Shown piece after piece: positions 8,105-17,122 of a stretch of 34,270 bases of DNA. Below the pieces are notes generated by a model that was given only the letters and a program-made list of their open reading frames with translations, was not told the DNA's origin and searched no databases. The translations under genes and the position numbers were made by a program. The number at the start of each line of letters is the position of its first letter. Position 1 is the stretch's first letter. This stretch comes from Deltaproteobacteria bacterium (GTDB taxonomy: Bacteria > Desulfobacterota > Syntrophia > Syntrophales > UBA2210): assembly GCA_019313905.1 (NCBI GenBank), contig JAFDAI010000024.1, positions 1-34,270 on the forward strand. The letters run 5' to 3'.

Positions 8105-8569
8105 ATGAATATCCAGGATATGCTTAAAAAAGAATTTATCATTGAAAATCTGAAATCCAAGACGAAAAAAGAGGTTCTCGTTGAATTATCGGATGCTTTT
8201 TCGCATGGCGATACGGGTATTGACCGTGATGCTGTAATTGAGGTATTGCTGGAGAGGGAAAAACTTGGCAGCACAGGGATAGGTGATGGTATTGCCATAC
8301 CTCATGGGAAACTTGCAGGTCTTGAGAAACTTATCATCTCATTCGGAAGAAGCGTGACGGGAGTTGATTTTGATTCCCTGGATGGTAAGCCTGTGCACAT
8401 CTTCTTTTTACTTTTGGCTCCGGAGAATTCGGCGGGACAGCATCTGAAAGCGTTGGCCAGGATATCGCGAATGCTGAAAGATGTCTCCTTTAGAGAGTCT
8501 CTTGTCAAGGCTGAAACATCTGAAGATGCATACAATCTTATAGTTGAAAAGGACGGGACATATATTTAA
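8105..8569 (+). CDS. ptsN: PTS IIA-like nitrogen regulatory protein (EIIA-Ntr)
   Basis: Phosphocarrier of the nitrogen-related phosphotransferase system, which adjusts potassium, nitrogen and envelope functions rather than transporting sugar. The 154-residue protein is a single EIIA type-2 domain with the phosphorylatable His67 in IAIPHGK and the following FGRSVTGVDFDSLDG and HLKALARISRML segments. A good AAGGTGA precedes the ATG. No gene for NPr or EI-Ntr is in the window. The downstream terminator suggests that this is the last gene of the lpt-rpoN unit. Confidence 0.95.
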   Translation: MNIQDMLKKEFIIENLKSKTKKEVLVELSDAFSHGDTGIDRDAVIEVLLEREKLGSTGIGDGIAIPHGKLAGLEKLIISFGRSVTGVDFDSLDGKPVHIFFLLLAPENSAGQHLKALARISRMLKDVSFRESLVKAETSEDAYNLIVEKDGTYI

Positions 8570-8593
8570 AGTCTCTGTCTGTAATATCTGTGT

Positions 8594-8607
8594 TTTTTCG
8601 CGAAAAA
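8594..8607. repeat. Perfect 14-bp palindrome downstream of ptsN
   Basis: TTTTTCGCGAAAAA is a perfect palindrome in the 228-base gap between ptsN and hprK. It could be an operator or part of a weak hairpin. No factor is recognised for it. Confidence 0.3.
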
Positions 8608-8714
8608 CTAATCACAAAATTTACGAAAATACGAGAAATCTAAGCGTTGTTTCATCCTTCTTCTCCCATCCCCCCTCTCGTGTTCTCATGACGGTTTTTT
8701 TAAACATTTGGGTT

Positions 8715-8751
8715 GCGGATTTGCCGTCTTGGGCATCCGCCCTTTTCTTTT
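8715..8751 (+). terminator. Intrinsic terminator between ptsN and hprK
   Basis: GCGGAT at 8715-8720 pairs with ATCCGC at 8735-8740, and GCC pairs with GGC inside it around a short loop. The tract CCTTTTCTTTT follows. Position and polarity fit termination of the lpt-rpoN-hpf-ptsN transcript. I see no convincing sigma-70 promoter between it and hprK at 8798. Confidence 0.7.
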
Positions 8752-8797
8752 GATAATTCATTCCAATTGCGGAAAGCATATTAAAGGCAGAGTTGCC

Positions 8798-9355
8798 ATG
8801 TCGAACCGGAATAATACAGCGGAAACAGCAAGCATACAGGGTGTGTTGGTGGAGCTGTTCGGTGTAGGGATTGTCATAACCGGCGGGAGCGGTATAGGCA
8901 AGAGTGAATGCGGCTTGGAGTTGGTAACAAGGGGTCACAGGCTTGTCGCTGACGATTCAGTGGATATAATAAAAGTTCCTGACGGTACACTCTACGGCGA
9001 ATGTCCTGATGTGACGAGACATTTTATGGAGATCAGGGGAATCGGCGTTGTTAATGTGAAAAGCCTCTTCGGCCCGGGTGCCGTAAGCGACGGTGTATCG
9101 GTGGATATCATTGTCGAACTGATCAGATGGGAAAACTGGGAGGATCCGGACAGATTGGGTTCAGAAGAACAACACTACCGCATTCTTGCTGTTGACCTGC
9201 CAATGGTTAGACTGCCCGTAAGATCGGGGGGGAATATGGCAACTGTCATAGAAATAGTAGCAAGAAATCATATACTTAAAAAAAGAGGCTATAACGCTTC
9301 GATGGACCTGATAAAGAAAGTTTCCGACAAGATAAGAAAGGCAGGAAAGCAATGA
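8798..9355 (+). CDS. hprK: HPr kinase/phosphorylase, catalytic domain only
   Basis: Bifunctional enzyme that phosphorylates or dephosphorylates a serine of HPr-type proteins. The 185-residue product holds the whole C-terminal kinase domain: Walker A GGSGIGKS at residues 29-36, the catalytic LVADDSV near residue 50, the family signature EIRGIGVVNV at 78-87 and the later VRLPVRSGGN. The N-terminal domain of about 130 residues found in most family members is absent. The frame upstream only reaches 8708 and has no similarity to it. ATG 8798 has AAAGGCAG upstream. Short HprK is known in Alphaproteobacteria. The stop overlaps the rapZ start (ATGA). Confidence 0.9.
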   Translation: MSNRNNTAETASIQGVLVELFGVGIVITGGSGIGKSECGLELVTRGHRLVADDSVDIIKVPDGTLYGECPDVTRHFMEIRGIGVVNVKSLFGPGAVSDGVSVDIIVELIRWENWEDPDRLGSEEQHYRILAVDLPMVRLPVRSGGNMATVIEIVARNHILKKRGYNASMDLIKKVSDKIRKAGKQ

Positions 9356-10218
9356 AAAACCTTCGTATCGTCATTGTGACCGGCCTGTCGGGTTCCGGGA
9401 AGAGTACGGCCCTGAAGGCTCTGGAAGATATAGGCTTCTTTTGTGTGGATAATCTTCCGATCATGCTTCTCCCCAAATTTCTGGACCTGCAGACCGAAGC
9501 CTCATCCGAAGTTTCGAAAATAGCTCTGGTTATGGACCTGCGTGAGAAGCATTTTCTTGAAAAGCATATAGACATCCTCTCCAAGTTGAAAAAAAAGAAG
9601 TACAATATCGAGATACTTTTCCTTGATACGAACGATGATCTCCTTCTGCGAAGGTTCAGTGAAACGAGGAGAATGCATCCCCTGTCGGAGGGCAAGACCA
9701 TTCTTGAAAGCATAAAGCTAGAACGAGATAAACTGCAAGAATTAAAGGGGATGGCTGGCAATGTCATTGACACGTCGAATTACAGCGTTCACCAGCTGAA
9801 GGAACATGTCCAGGGACTCTATCTTGCTCCCGGCAAGACCAAAAAGCTCCTTATAAATCTGATATCGTTTGGATACCGTTTCGGTCTGCCTCCGGACGCG
9901 GATATTGTGATGGATGTTAGATTTCTTCCCAATCCCTATTTTATTAGTGATCTCAGGGAGCATAGCGGTAATGAAAAAATCGTGGAAGAATATGTTATGC
10001 GGTGGGGTGACACAGAGAAGTTTCTTCTGAACCTGTTCAAAATGATGACATTCCTGACGCCACTGTACGAAAAAGAGGGGAAATCATACCTCAATATCGC
10101 AATTGGGTGTACAGGGGGGAGACACCGCTCCGTGGTCATACTCAACCAGTTAACCGGATATTTTTCGGACAAGGGCTATACGGCAAATGTAAGCCACCGG
10201 GATATAGACAGGGCGTGA
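9352..10218 (+). CDS. rapZ: RNase adapter protein RapZ (P-loop nucleotide-binding)
   Basis: In E. coli RapZ guides RNase E to the sRNA GlmZ and so controls glucosamine-6-phosphate synthesis for the envelope. The 288-residue protein has Walker A GLSGSGKST at residues 11-19, ALEDIGFFCVDNLP after it, FGYRFGLPPDADIVMDVRF at the domain junction, and the C-terminal GCTGGRHRSV. Its ATG overlaps the hprK stop, so the two are translationally coupled. It is convergent with the following M23 peptidase gene. Confidence 0.95.
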   Translation: MKNLRIVIVTGLSGSGKSTALKALEDIGFFCVDNLPIMLLPKFLDLQTEASSEVSKIALVMDLREKHFLEKHIDILSKLKKKKYNIEILFLDTNDDLLLRRFSETRRMHPLSEGKTILESIKLERDKLQELKGMAGNVIDTSNYSVHQLKEHVQGLYLAPGKTKKLLINLISFGYRFGLPPDADIVMDVRFLPNPYFISDLREHSGNEKIVEEYVMRWGDTEKFLLNLFKMMTFLTPLYEKEGKSYLNIAIGCTGGRHRSVVILNQLTGYFSDKGYTANVSHRDIDRA

Positions 10219-10224
10219 GGGAGT

Positions 10225-10245
10225 TTACTCCTTACTCCTTACTCC
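10225..10245. repeat. Three tandem TTACTCC heptamers
   Basis: Three exact copies of a 7-bp unit fill most of the 27-base gap between rapZ and the convergent M23 gene and end at the M23 stop codon. They may be a simple slippage repeat. Together with GGAGT at 10220-10224 one copy could form a small hairpin. Confidence 0.6.
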
Positions 10246-11571
10246 TTATGGAGATGCCAGCTTTCTCGCTATATTATCCTTTATCCAGTGTGGGTCCCAC
10301 CATTCCACCGGGTTTACAAATTTTCCTCCCACTATCATACTGAAGTGGAGATGATCGCCTCCTGCCATGCCGGTGTTACCTGTGCGACCGATCATCTCTC
10401 CTTTCCCGACTGCTTGCCCCTTATTTACGCTCACCGACGAAAGATGACCATAGAGGCTGAAGATTCCCATGCCGTGATCTATGATTATTGTATTGCCGTA
10501 AATTCCAAGATATCCTGCAAAGACGACAATGCCCCCATTTGACGCCTCTACCGGTGCGTTTCTCGTGGATGCGAGATCAACTCCCATATGCACGCTTTTG
10601 CTTATTTCCCTGCCATCATGATAATAGGTTCTCCTGTCGCCGAAGGTTGCCATGGTGGCGGCATTTTTCATCCGGAGGAAGGTTCCTTCCCAGAGTTGCT
10701 CCGGCCGTGTGTCTTTGCAGATCGTCTCAATGCTTGTCAAGTTGTGCGCTCTCATCTCCCTGTTTGTGCGCGAGAAGGCTTCGAGCAGGGTTGTTTCTTT
10801 CAGATCTTTGTATCTGCGTTGAAACTCCGGCATTTTCATTTCCAGGAAACGCTGACTAATATTCATCCTGTCCCTGCGGAACTTCTTGTTTCTTATATGA
10901 AAAGAGACCGGGCAGAGTGAACTGTTTCCGGCATTGTCTTCAGCCAGGATATTTATCTTCAGATTTTTCTTTGCGGCATCCATGGGTATAGCAAAGTAAG
11001 ATATATAGCGTATTCCGTCCGTTGTGGTCTCCGGATACGAGGGAAAGAAATCATTGTCGACCTGTACGCCGCTTAGAGGCACATCTTTTGAAAGGTTGTA
11101 AGTTACGACACACGAACCCCCGGGATTTATATAGTTGGAAAAACTGGCAGGGGATATCCTGGGCGGTATGGTATCTATAACCACTTCGAATGCCCTGACC
11201 GTTGTATTTTTTCTAAGGGAATAATCAGTAGTGGATATGCCGACCGTAGCAGTTCCATCGTGGAGCTTCAGTTCTTCCGGAAATACATTGACTGTAAGGG
11301 TTTCTTTATTTACCCCCTTTTGGGGCAGGTTCAGAGAGTTTAATGTGTATTTCTTTCCGTCCTGCGATATATCGACGGAAACATTGCGAAGACCACTTTT
11401 TCTGTCGATGCAGATGACATCGAAGGTTGTTTCCAGCCCTATCATCTTGATATTCCGGTTTAATATTACCTCCGGTTTTTCTCCCTCGCAATAGATCATG
11501 AATGACCAGATTCCTGCACCCACTATCGCAATTAAAACAACAAAAAACAGATACTTCAGATACTTCTTCAT
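10246..11571 (-). CDS. M23 (LytM-type) zinc metallopeptidase, membrane-anchored
   Basis: Predicted cell-wall endopeptidase that cuts peptidoglycan cross-bridges. The 441-residue protein starts with one membrane helix (about residues 5-24), has a long middle region rich in beta strands of no recognised family, and ends in a peptidase M23 domain. The zinc ligands are present: His328 and Asp332 in HMGVD, and His409 in HLHF, with GNTIIIDHGMGIFSLYGHLS between them. It should therefore be active rather than a regulator. GAGGA lies six bases ahead of the ATG. It stands alone on this strand. Confidence 0.9.
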   Translation of the reverse strand: MKKYLKYLFFVVLIAIVGAGIWSFMIYCEGEKPEVILNRNIKMIGLETTFDVICIDRKSGLRNVSVDISQDGKKYTLNSLNLPQKGVNKETLTVNVFPEELKLHDGTATVGISTTDYSLRKNTTVRAFEVVIDTIPPRISPASFSNYINPGGSCVVTYNLSKDVPLSGVQVDNDFFPSYPETTTDGIRYISYFAIPMDAAKKNLKINILAEDNAGNSSLCPVSFHIRNKKFRRDRMNISQRFLEMKMPEFQRRYKDLKETTLLEAFSRTNREMRAHNLTSIETICKDTRPEQLWEGTFLRMKNAATMATFGDRRTYYHDGREISKSVHMGVDLASTRNAPVEASNGGIVVFAGYLGIYGNTIIIDHGMGIFSLYGHLSSVSVNKGQAVGKGEMIGRTGNTGMAGGDHLHFSMIVGGKFVNPVEWWDPHWIKDNIARKLASP

Positions 11572-11630
11572 ATAATCCTCTCTTTCATGATTTCACCAGA
11601 TCTTCTCAATTTCATCCAACCCTTTCACAG

Positions 11631-11659
11631 TTGACCTTATATATAATAACTGCTATGTT
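11631..11659 (+). promoter_or_regulatory. Candidate sigma-70 promoter, distal, ahead of coaBC
   Basis: TTGACC at 11631-11636, a 17-base spacer ending in TGC (extended -10) and TATGTT at 11654-11659. It would start transcription near 11666. Confidence 0.45.
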
Positions 11660-11701
11660 TTTCAATCTATTTTGACGGCACTTTGGATTTTCAAAAAAGG
11701 G

Positions 11702-11731
11702 CTGACAGGAAAATTTGTTTTCCCGTATAAT
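11702..11731 (+). promoter_or_regulatory. Candidate sigma-70 promoter for coaBC
   Basis: CTGACA at 11702-11707, an 18-base spacer and a perfect TATAAT at 11726-11731. The start would be near 11738, leaving a 16-base leader with AGGGATG ahead of the coaBC ATG. It is the better of two candidates in this gap. Confidence 0.6.
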
Positions 11732-11753
11732 CTGCGGATATAGGGATGTTATC

Positions 11754-12959
11754 ATGCTGAAAAATAAAAATGTCGTTCTCGGGATAACAGGTGGTATTGC
11801 CGCTTACAAGGCTGCGGAGTTGACGAGGGAGCTCCTGAAACGAGGGGCGGAGGTGAAGGTTATCATGACAGAGAACGCGGTCAGATTCATAGCTCCGCTT
11901 ACCCTGCAGACCCTTTCCGGCAACCCCGTTTACAGCGACATGTTTTCCCTCTCCGGCGACGCTGAAATACCTCATATATCTCTGGCACAGACGGCCGATA
12001 TAATCGTCGTAGCTCCGGCAACAGCCAATATAATCGGCAAGATCGCGTCTGGCATTGCCGACGATCTCCTCTCTACGACAATAATAGCCACAAAAGCCCC
12101 CGTGCTAATATGCCCGGCTATGAATTCAAACATGTATGACAATCCCATCCTGAGATCCAATATTGATAAGCTTTCCTCGCTGGGCTATCTCTTTGTGAAC
12201 GCCGGATATGGAGAACTTGCCTGTAAGTCACAAGGCCCCGGAAGATTGCCGGACCCCGGAGATATTGCTGAAGAGGTGGAGGTGGTTCTGACAGAGAAAG
12301 ACCTGGAAGGACACAGGATACTGATAACAGCAGGTCCGACCAGAGAATCATTTGATCCGGTGAGGTATATATCCAATCATTCATCCGGGAAAATGGGATA
12401 TGCCCTGGCCGTTATGGCGAGGAGGAGGGGTGCGAATGTCACATTAATCAGCGGGCCCACCGCGCTTTCCGTACCGGCTGGTGTAAGATTTGTCGGGGTA
12501 TTGAGCGCTGAGGAGATGAGAGATGCCGTAATGGAGCGTCTGGAAGATTCGACAGTCATTATCAAGGCTGCCGCGGTAGCCGATTACCGTCCATCCATTG
12601 CCTCGGATTCCAAGATAAAGAAAAAAGATGGGGGGCTGGATGTTCGCTTTGAGAGGACGCCCGATATAATATCCGAGATCAGCGGTAGGAAGGGTGATCG
12701 CATACTTGTAGGATTTGCCATGGAAACGGAAAATCTTGTTGAAAATGCGAAAGGCAAGATGCTTGCCAGAGATATGGACCTGATAGTGGCGAACGAACTT
12801 GGCTGTCCCGGCTCCGGATTTCAGCACGACACAAATATTGTGAAGATAATAGACAGGTCAAACGGCATCGAAGAATTACCCCTTATGGACAAAAAAGATG
12901 TGGCGGACAGGGTTCTGGACAGGGTTCTGGAAATTTCCGGCAGAAGGGGTGGAAAATGA
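11754..12959 (+). CDS. coaBC: Bifunctional phosphopantothenoylcysteine decarboxylase / phosphopantothenate-cysteine ligase
   Basis: Carries out two consecutive steps of coenzyme A synthesis. The N-terminal FMN-binding CoaC half (to about residue 180) shows GITGGIAAYKAAEL, IPHISLAQTADI with the active-site His, PAMNSNMYDNP and the Cys in GELACKSQGPGRLPDP. The C-terminal CoaB half shows ITAGPTRESFDPVRYISN, SSGKMGYALA and AAAVADYRP with the Lys pair after it. The frame can be read from 11715, but ATG 11754 gives the family N-terminus and has AGGGATG upstream. Its stop overlaps the next ATG (ATGA). Confidence 0.96.
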   Translation: MLKNKNVVLGITGGIAAYKAAELTRELLKRGAEVKVIMTENAVRFIAPLTLQTLSGNPVYSDMFSLSGDAEIPHISLAQTADIIVVAPATANIIGKIASGIADDLLSTTIIATKAPVLICPAMNSNMYDNPILRSNIDKLSSLGYLFVNAGYGELACKSQGPGRLPDPGDIAEEVEVVLTEKDLEGHRILITAGPTRESFDPVRYISNHSSGKMGYALAVMARRRGANVTLISGPTALSVPAGVRFVGVLSAEEMRDAVMERLEDSTVIIKAAAVADYRPSIASDSKIKKKDGGLDVRFERTPDIISEISGRKGDRILVGFAMETENLVENAKGKMLARDMDLIVANELGCPGSGFQHDTNIVKIIDRSNGIEELPLMDKKDVADRVLDRVLEISGRRGGK

Positions 12960-13675
12960 GAGACGAGCTTCTGGAACTGACAAGCGCCTTGAAAAATCAG
13001 ATAGTATCCGAAAAAGAATCAAGAAATGGTCTTTACAGTAAGCTGTACATAAAGGGAAATTCGGGTGCGTTATCATCCGCGCCTGTTAATGCTGCGGCGA
13101 ATAGCAGGGTGGTTCACATTCCATCCATCACGTTGGAGGATATAGAAAAAGAACTCGGAGACTGCAAAAGGTGCAAATTGCACGACAAGAGAAACCACAT
13201 TGTTTTTGGAGAAGGCAGTCCCATCGCCGACCTTGTATTCGTCGGCGAGGCCCCGGGAAGAGACGAGGACCGGCAGGGGAAACCCTTTGTGGGCCGAGCG
13301 GGGCAGTTGCTTACTGACATTATAAAGGCTATGGGGCTGGAGAGAAAAGATGTGTATATATGCAATATATTAAAATGCCGTCCCCCCGAAAATCGCAACC
13401 CCGAGCCTGATGAGATCGCCGCGTGTGAACCCTTTCTGATCAAGCAACTTGAGGCCATACAACCACGCGTTATTTGCGCGATGGGTAAATTTGCGGCCCA
13501 GACCCTTCTCAAAACAGGCACAGCCATCTCCATGCTGCGGGGCAGATTCCATTCCTATCACGGGATAAAACTCATGCCTACATACCATCCGGCTTATCTT
13601 CTGAGAAATCCGGGCGCAAAAAAACAGGTCTGGGAGGATGTGCAGATTATTATGGAAGAGTTGAAACAGCAATGA
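12956..13675 (+). CDS. Type-4 uracil-DNA glycosylase, iron-sulfur
   Basis: Removes uracil from DNA to start base-excision repair. The 239-residue protein has a variable N-terminus of about 65 residues, then the Fe-S cysteines in CKRC and, further on, in [18 protein letters not shown] and the following IAAC. Motif A is [20 protein letters not shown], and motif B is HPAYLLRNP. These are hallmarks of family 4 (thermophile-type) UDG, often found in anaerobes. It is translationally coupled to coaBC. Confidence 0.93.
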   Translation: MRDELLELTSALKNQIVSEKESRNGLYSKLYIKGNSGALSSAPVNAAANSRVVHIPSITLEDIEKELGDCKRCKLHDKRNHIVFGEGSPIADLVFVGEAPGRDEDRQGKPFVGRAGQLLTDIIKAMGLERKDVYICNILKCRPPENRNPEPDEIAACEPFLIKQLEAIQPRVICAMGKFAAQTLLKTGTAISMLRGRFHSYHGIKLMPTYHPAYLLRNPGAKKQVWEDVQIIMEELKQQ

Positions 13676-13720
13676 TCATAAATGATTCAGTTGATTTATG
13701 AAGATTTTCGTTCAAGATCA

Positions 13721-13790
13721 AGGCGTGCGAAAAAAATAATCACAGACATATAGTTGATATTTCGAGGATTATTTTTTGAGGATAACGCAG
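13721..13790. repeat. Intergenic hairpin element upstream of nfeD
   Basis: AAAAAATAATC at 13731-13741 and GATTATTTTTT at 13767-13777 form a perfect 11-bp inverted repeat around a 25-base loop. An outer pair GCGT (13723-13726) and ACGC (13785-13788) extends the symmetry. The look resembles dispersed intergenic elements of deltaproteobacteria, which is an impression from memory. The gap 13676-13899 holds no gene. Confidence 0.4.
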
Positions 13791-13860
13791 AGATTGGGCG
13801 AAAAGACCATTAATCAACAGAATCATAGATCAGGGCATGAGATAATATCAAATACCATCC

Positions 13861-13872
13861 CCGCGAAAGCGG
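13861..13872 (+). other. GNRA-capped hairpin in the nfeD leader
   Basis: CCGC-GAAA-GCGG is a four-pair stem with a GAAA tetraloop, 17 bases before the Shine-Dalgarno region of nfeD. It may stabilise the mRNA 5' region. It is short, so chance is possible. Confidence 0.3.
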
Positions 13873-13899
13873 AAAAGCAGGTATTATCGGGTGAACTTC

Positions 13900-15210
13900 A
13901 TGAAAAACAGAGTACGAGCATATGTTGTTTTATTGACAGTTGTTGCGCTTCTTCTTGCCGGTGGAGCAGTACAGTCTTTTGGTGAAGAGAAAAAGAGCGT
14001 CTTTGACGTGATTACAATCGATTCGGCCATTACCCCTCCCGTTGCGGACTATGTTATCAAGAGTATAGACCTGTCGTATGCAGATGATTCCGCCGGGATC
14101 ATCATTCTTCTGGACACACCGGGCGGGCTTGATCTGGCCATGAGAGATATAGTCAAGAAACTTTTGAACCCTCCGTTGCCAGTCATCGTTTTTGTTTATC
14201 CCTCTGGAGCACGTGCGGCGTCTGCGGGGGTTATGATAACCATGGCTGCACCGGTGGCCGCTATGGCCCCGGGCACAAATATAGGAGCCGCCCACCCGGT
14301 GGCAATCGGGATCGGGGGCAAAATGGACGAGACAATGGCGAAAAAGGTGGAAAATGACGCGATTGCCTACGCCATGGGAATAGCGAAGAAAAGAGGGCGC
14401 AACGCCGGGTGGGTCAAACAGGCCGTGAAGGAGAGTGTCTCCATTATGGCTGAAGAAGCGCTCAAACAGAATGTTATTGATGTAATCGCATCCGATGTAG
14501 AAAACCTGCTGAAAAAGATAGACGGGAAGACAATATCACTCCCCTCCGGGGATGTGATCCTTAAGACAAAGAGTGCCGTTATAAATAAAATGGAGATGGG
14601 ATTGCGGGAGAAGATTCTTGTAACCCTGAGTAATCCCAATATAGCCTATCTTCTGCTGATGATAGGGTTGGCCGGTCTCTATTTTGAATTTGCCAATCCC
14701 GGGGCGATTCTGCCCGGTGTCGTTGGGGGGATTTCACTCATATTAGCCTTCTTCGCCATGCAGACCCTTCCCGTGAATTATGCCGGCATTGCGCTGATAA
14801 TCTTCGGCATAATCCTATTTATCGCGGAGATAAAGATAGTAAGCCACGGCATGCTCAGTGTAGCGGGGATTATCTCACTTGTATTGGGTTCTATTATGTT
14901 ATTTGAGACTTCATCATCTCCGGCCGTCAGGGTATCGCTTGGCGTAATGATTCCCACAATCATTATAGTGTCACTCTTTTTCATTGCGGTTGTATCGCTT
15001 GCCGTGAAGGCGCAGATGAAAAAGCCTTTCACGGGCGTGGATGGTATGGTCGGTCGGGAAGGCAAGACAATAACCCCCGTATATACCGATGGAAAGGTTC
15101 TTGTAAAGGGAGAGCGCTGGAATGCCTTCAGCAAGGAATTAATAGAGGAAGGGACGGATGTAAGTGTGGTTGGCATAGAAGGTTTGAGGCTCAAGGTGAA
15201 AAAAATATGA
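13900..15210 (+). CDS. nfeD: NfeD family membrane-bound serine protease (long form)
   Basis: Clp-like membrane protease that works with the slipin encoded next door. The 436-residue protein has a signal peptide (residues 1-27), a ClpP-class domain with [15 protein letters not shown] and the nucleophile region [12 protein letters not shown], and KVENDAIAY, where the catalytic Lys of the archaeal homologue lies. Four to five membrane helices follow at about residues 245-375, then a C-terminal OB-fold NfeD domain. GTG 13891 opens the frame, but ATG 13900 has GGGTGA at a good distance and gives a clean signal peptide. Confidence 0.92.
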   Translation: MKNRVRAYVVLLTVVALLLAGGAVQSFGEEKKSVFDVITIDSAITPPVADYVIKSIDLSYADDSAGIIILLDTPGGLDLAMRDIVKKLLNPPLPVIVFVYPSGARAASAGVMITMAAPVAAMAPGTNIGAAHPVAIGIGGKMDETMAKKVENDAIAYAMGIAKKRGRNAGWVKQAVKESVSIMAEEALKQNVIDVIASDVENLLKKIDGKTISLPSGDVILKTKSAVINKMEMGLREKILVTLSNPNIAYLLLMIGLAGLYFEFANPGAILPGVVGGISLILAFFAMQTLPVNYAGIALIIFGIILFIAEIKIVSHGMLSVAGIISLVLGSIMLFETSSSPAVRVSLGVMIPTIIIVSLFFIAVVSLAVKAQMKKPFTGVDGMVGREGKTITPVYTDGKVLVKGERWNAFSKELIEEGTDVSVVGIEGLRLKVKKI

Positions 15211-15232
15211 GAAATATACGGGAGGATATATC

Positions 15233-15988
15233 ATGTACACAATAATCACATTAGTTGTCTTGGTAGTGATGTTCCTGGCGGCCGCGATAAGAATACTCAA
15301 CGAGTATGAAAGGGGCGTGATATTCCGTCTGGGAAGGGTCATAGCCACCAAGGGGCCCGGTCTTATCATCCTGATACCCGTAATAGACAGGATGGTAAAA
15401 GTGGACATGAGAATCATCACGATGGATGTTCCCCCGCAGGATGTGATAACGCGGGACAATGTATCCATCAAGGTAAACGCGGTGATCTATTTCAGGGTCA
15501 TGGCGGCCAACGATGCCGTTGTCGAGGTTGAGAACTTCCTCTACGCTACCTCCCAGCTCGCGCAGACCACGCTGAGGAGTGTCTGCGGACAGGTTGAACT
15601 GGATGAAATCCTGGCCGAGAGGGAAAAGATAAACGCTCAGCTGCAGGAAATACTTGATCGAAGCACCGACCCGTGGGGAATAAAGGTGTCGACTGTTGAG
15701 GTGAAGCACATTGACCTTCCACAGGAAATGCAGCGGGCGATGGCGAAACAGGCGGAGGCCGAAAGAGAGAGAAGGGCAAAGGTCATCAACGCGGAGGGCG
15801 AATTCCAGGCCGCGACGAAGCTTACTCAAGCGGGTAAAATGATGGCAGAACAGCCAATATCCCTGCAGCTTCGCTACCTTCAGACGCTTGCTCTTGTGGC
15901 CGCGGAAAACAATTCGACAACCCTCTTCCCCATACCGATTGACCTGTTTGGACCATTTATGGAACTTGCGAAAAAGAAGGATAAATAG
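15233..15988 (+). CDS. Slipin (SPFH/stomatin-like membrane protein)
   Basis: Membrane-microdomain scaffold and usual partner and substrate of NfeD proteases. The 251-residue protein has one N-terminal membrane segment (residues 3-20), the SPFH core beginning [13 protein letters not shown], then [20 protein letters not shown], and a C-terminal coiled coil ([20 protein letters not shown]). The strong GGAGGA precedes its ATG, 22 bases after the nfeD stop. The nfeD-slipin pair is a well-conserved operon in bacteria and archaea. Confidence 0.95.
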   Translation: MYTIITLVVLVVMFLAAAIRILNEYERGVIFRLGRVIATKGPGLIILIPVIDRMVKVDMRIITMDVPPQDVITRDNVSIKVNAVIYFRVMAANDAVVEVENFLYATSQLAQTTLRSVCGQVELDEILAEREKINAQLQEILDRSTDPWGIKVSTVEVKHIDLPQEMQRAMAKQAEAERERRAKVINAEGEFQAATKLTQAGKMMAEQPISLQLRYLQTLALVAAENNSTTLFPIPIDLFGPFMELAKKKDK

Positions 15989-16023
15989 GTTAACGAAACC
16001 CAAAAAGGCCGAAGGAGGCTGAT

Positions 16024-16350
16024 GTGAAAACCGAGAGAGACACACGGGGGTTTATAGGGGCAGCGATTCTTATTACCTTGGGAATACTTATCATTTTGAA
16101 CAGTAGTGATATCTATGGATTTGATAAAAGCTGGCCGATACTTCTCATCGTAATATCAGCCACCATGCTTGCCCAGCGTTCCAAAGATGTCGGGGGCTGG
16201 TTTATCGGTGTTGTAGGTGTTGGGTTTTTTGTGATGAGGAATTTTTGTCCGGAGATTGAAGACTGGGGAAAATATGTATTCCCGGTGCTCCTGATACTTC
16301 TGGGAGGGTATATAATATTCAAGAAGGGCAGGGGAAAGAGGCTACCGTAA
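16024..16350 (+). CDS. Small integral membrane protein, LiaF/DUF5668-like
   Basis: A 108-residue protein with three or four hydrophobic helices: residues 8-26, 38-50, 58-70 and 83-101. The pattern GAAILITLGILIIL and SWPILLIVISATML resembles the LiaI-LiaF-like/DUF5668 membrane domain seen in envelope-stress proteins. It starts at GTG 16024 with a strong GGAGG nine bases upstream. As third gene after nfeD and the slipin it may belong to the same membrane-quality function, which is inference from position. Confidence 0.75.
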   Translation: MKTERDTRGFIGAAILITLGILIILNSSDIYGFDKSWPILLIVISATMLAQRSKDVGGWFIGVVGVGFFVMRNFCPEIEDWGKYVFPVLLILLGGYIIFKKGRGKRLP

Positions 16351-16366
16351 CAAGCTCCGTCGACCT

Positions 16367-17122
16367 TCATTCCTTTAGTTTGACTCGCAGGTGCCCTTCT
16401 TCTATCTTGATTCCGTCGATACCGGCCGCGAAGGCATTCCAAAATCCTTCCCCGGCACCAAATTCTTTCACCAGATCCACATTCTTGAGATTGCCCAACC
16501 AGGCATTGGGGAGGGGGACACCCCAGACACTAACCCCCTTTAACGCCACGACCGGCTTACCTCCGGCATAGGTAAGCTCTACACCTGCGGTCACTTTAAG
16601 TGTCTTGCCGCCAAAAACGGGGACATCCTCATCCATGGGTATGAGCAGCTTCATGCTGGCCAGATCACCAGAGAGATCGATCGCCAACCTCTTCGCAAGG
16701 TCAGTATTCTTCGCCAACAGGGCGTTGAGTTCCCTTTCGCTTAAGACAATTTCCCGTCTGGACGCATCTTCGCTATAACTTTCAGGTTTCAGGGGTATTT
16801 CCCCGGTCGATTGTGACTGCTGTTTGCGTGTAACATCCGTTTTCTGCAGGGGATCCAGTCGCTCTATCTTTGCAGTAAGGGTCTGTTCTTCCCGGGCGCT
16901 CAGCGTCACCGGTTTTAATTCGGAGGGAAAGAGATAAACTGTAATCACCCATACTGTGGCCACTATTGTGATGATGGTTGCGATCACTACGATTCCAAGA
17001 AGCTTGAGCCACCCGAGGCGCGACTGAGCTGCCGGTAAACTTGGACCGGATGTATCGTTTTTCATGCCTCCATTATTTCCTTTTATCCTTCTGCTCTCCT
17101 TTTCATGTTCCTTATAATCCAT
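16367..17122 (-). CDS. Single-pass membrane protein of unknown function
   Basis: A 251-residue protein with a charged N-terminus, one membrane helix at about residues 35-62 and an outer domain of about 180 residues that is mostly beta strands (VPVFGGKTLKVTAGVELTY, then KPVVALKGVSVWGVPLP). The plan resembles YpmS/DUF2140 and other LEA-like lipid-binding proteins, but I cannot name a family. Start codons at 17152, 17122 and 17065 compete. ATG 17122 has GGGGGA at five bases and overlaps the end of the amidohydrolase gene by 11 bases, so I chose it. It is convergent with the preceding gene. Confidence 0.7.
   Translation of the reverse strand: MDYKEHEKESRRIKGNNGGMKNDTSGPSLPAAQSRLGWLKLLGIVVIATIITIVATVWVITVYLFPSELKPVTLSAREEQTLTAKIERLDPLQKTDVTRKQQSQSTGEIPLKPESYSEDASRREIVLSERELNALLAKNTDLAKRLAIDLSGDLASMKLLIPMDEDVPVFGGKTLKVTAGVELTYAGGKPVVALKGVSVWGVPLPNAWLGNLKNVDLVKEFGAGEGFWNAFAAGIDGIKIEEGHLRVKLKE

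Noticed and set aside
8544-8753. Plus-strand frame overlapping the end of ptsN and the terminator
   Set aside because: It has no ribosome binding site or family similarity and passes through the intrinsic terminator.
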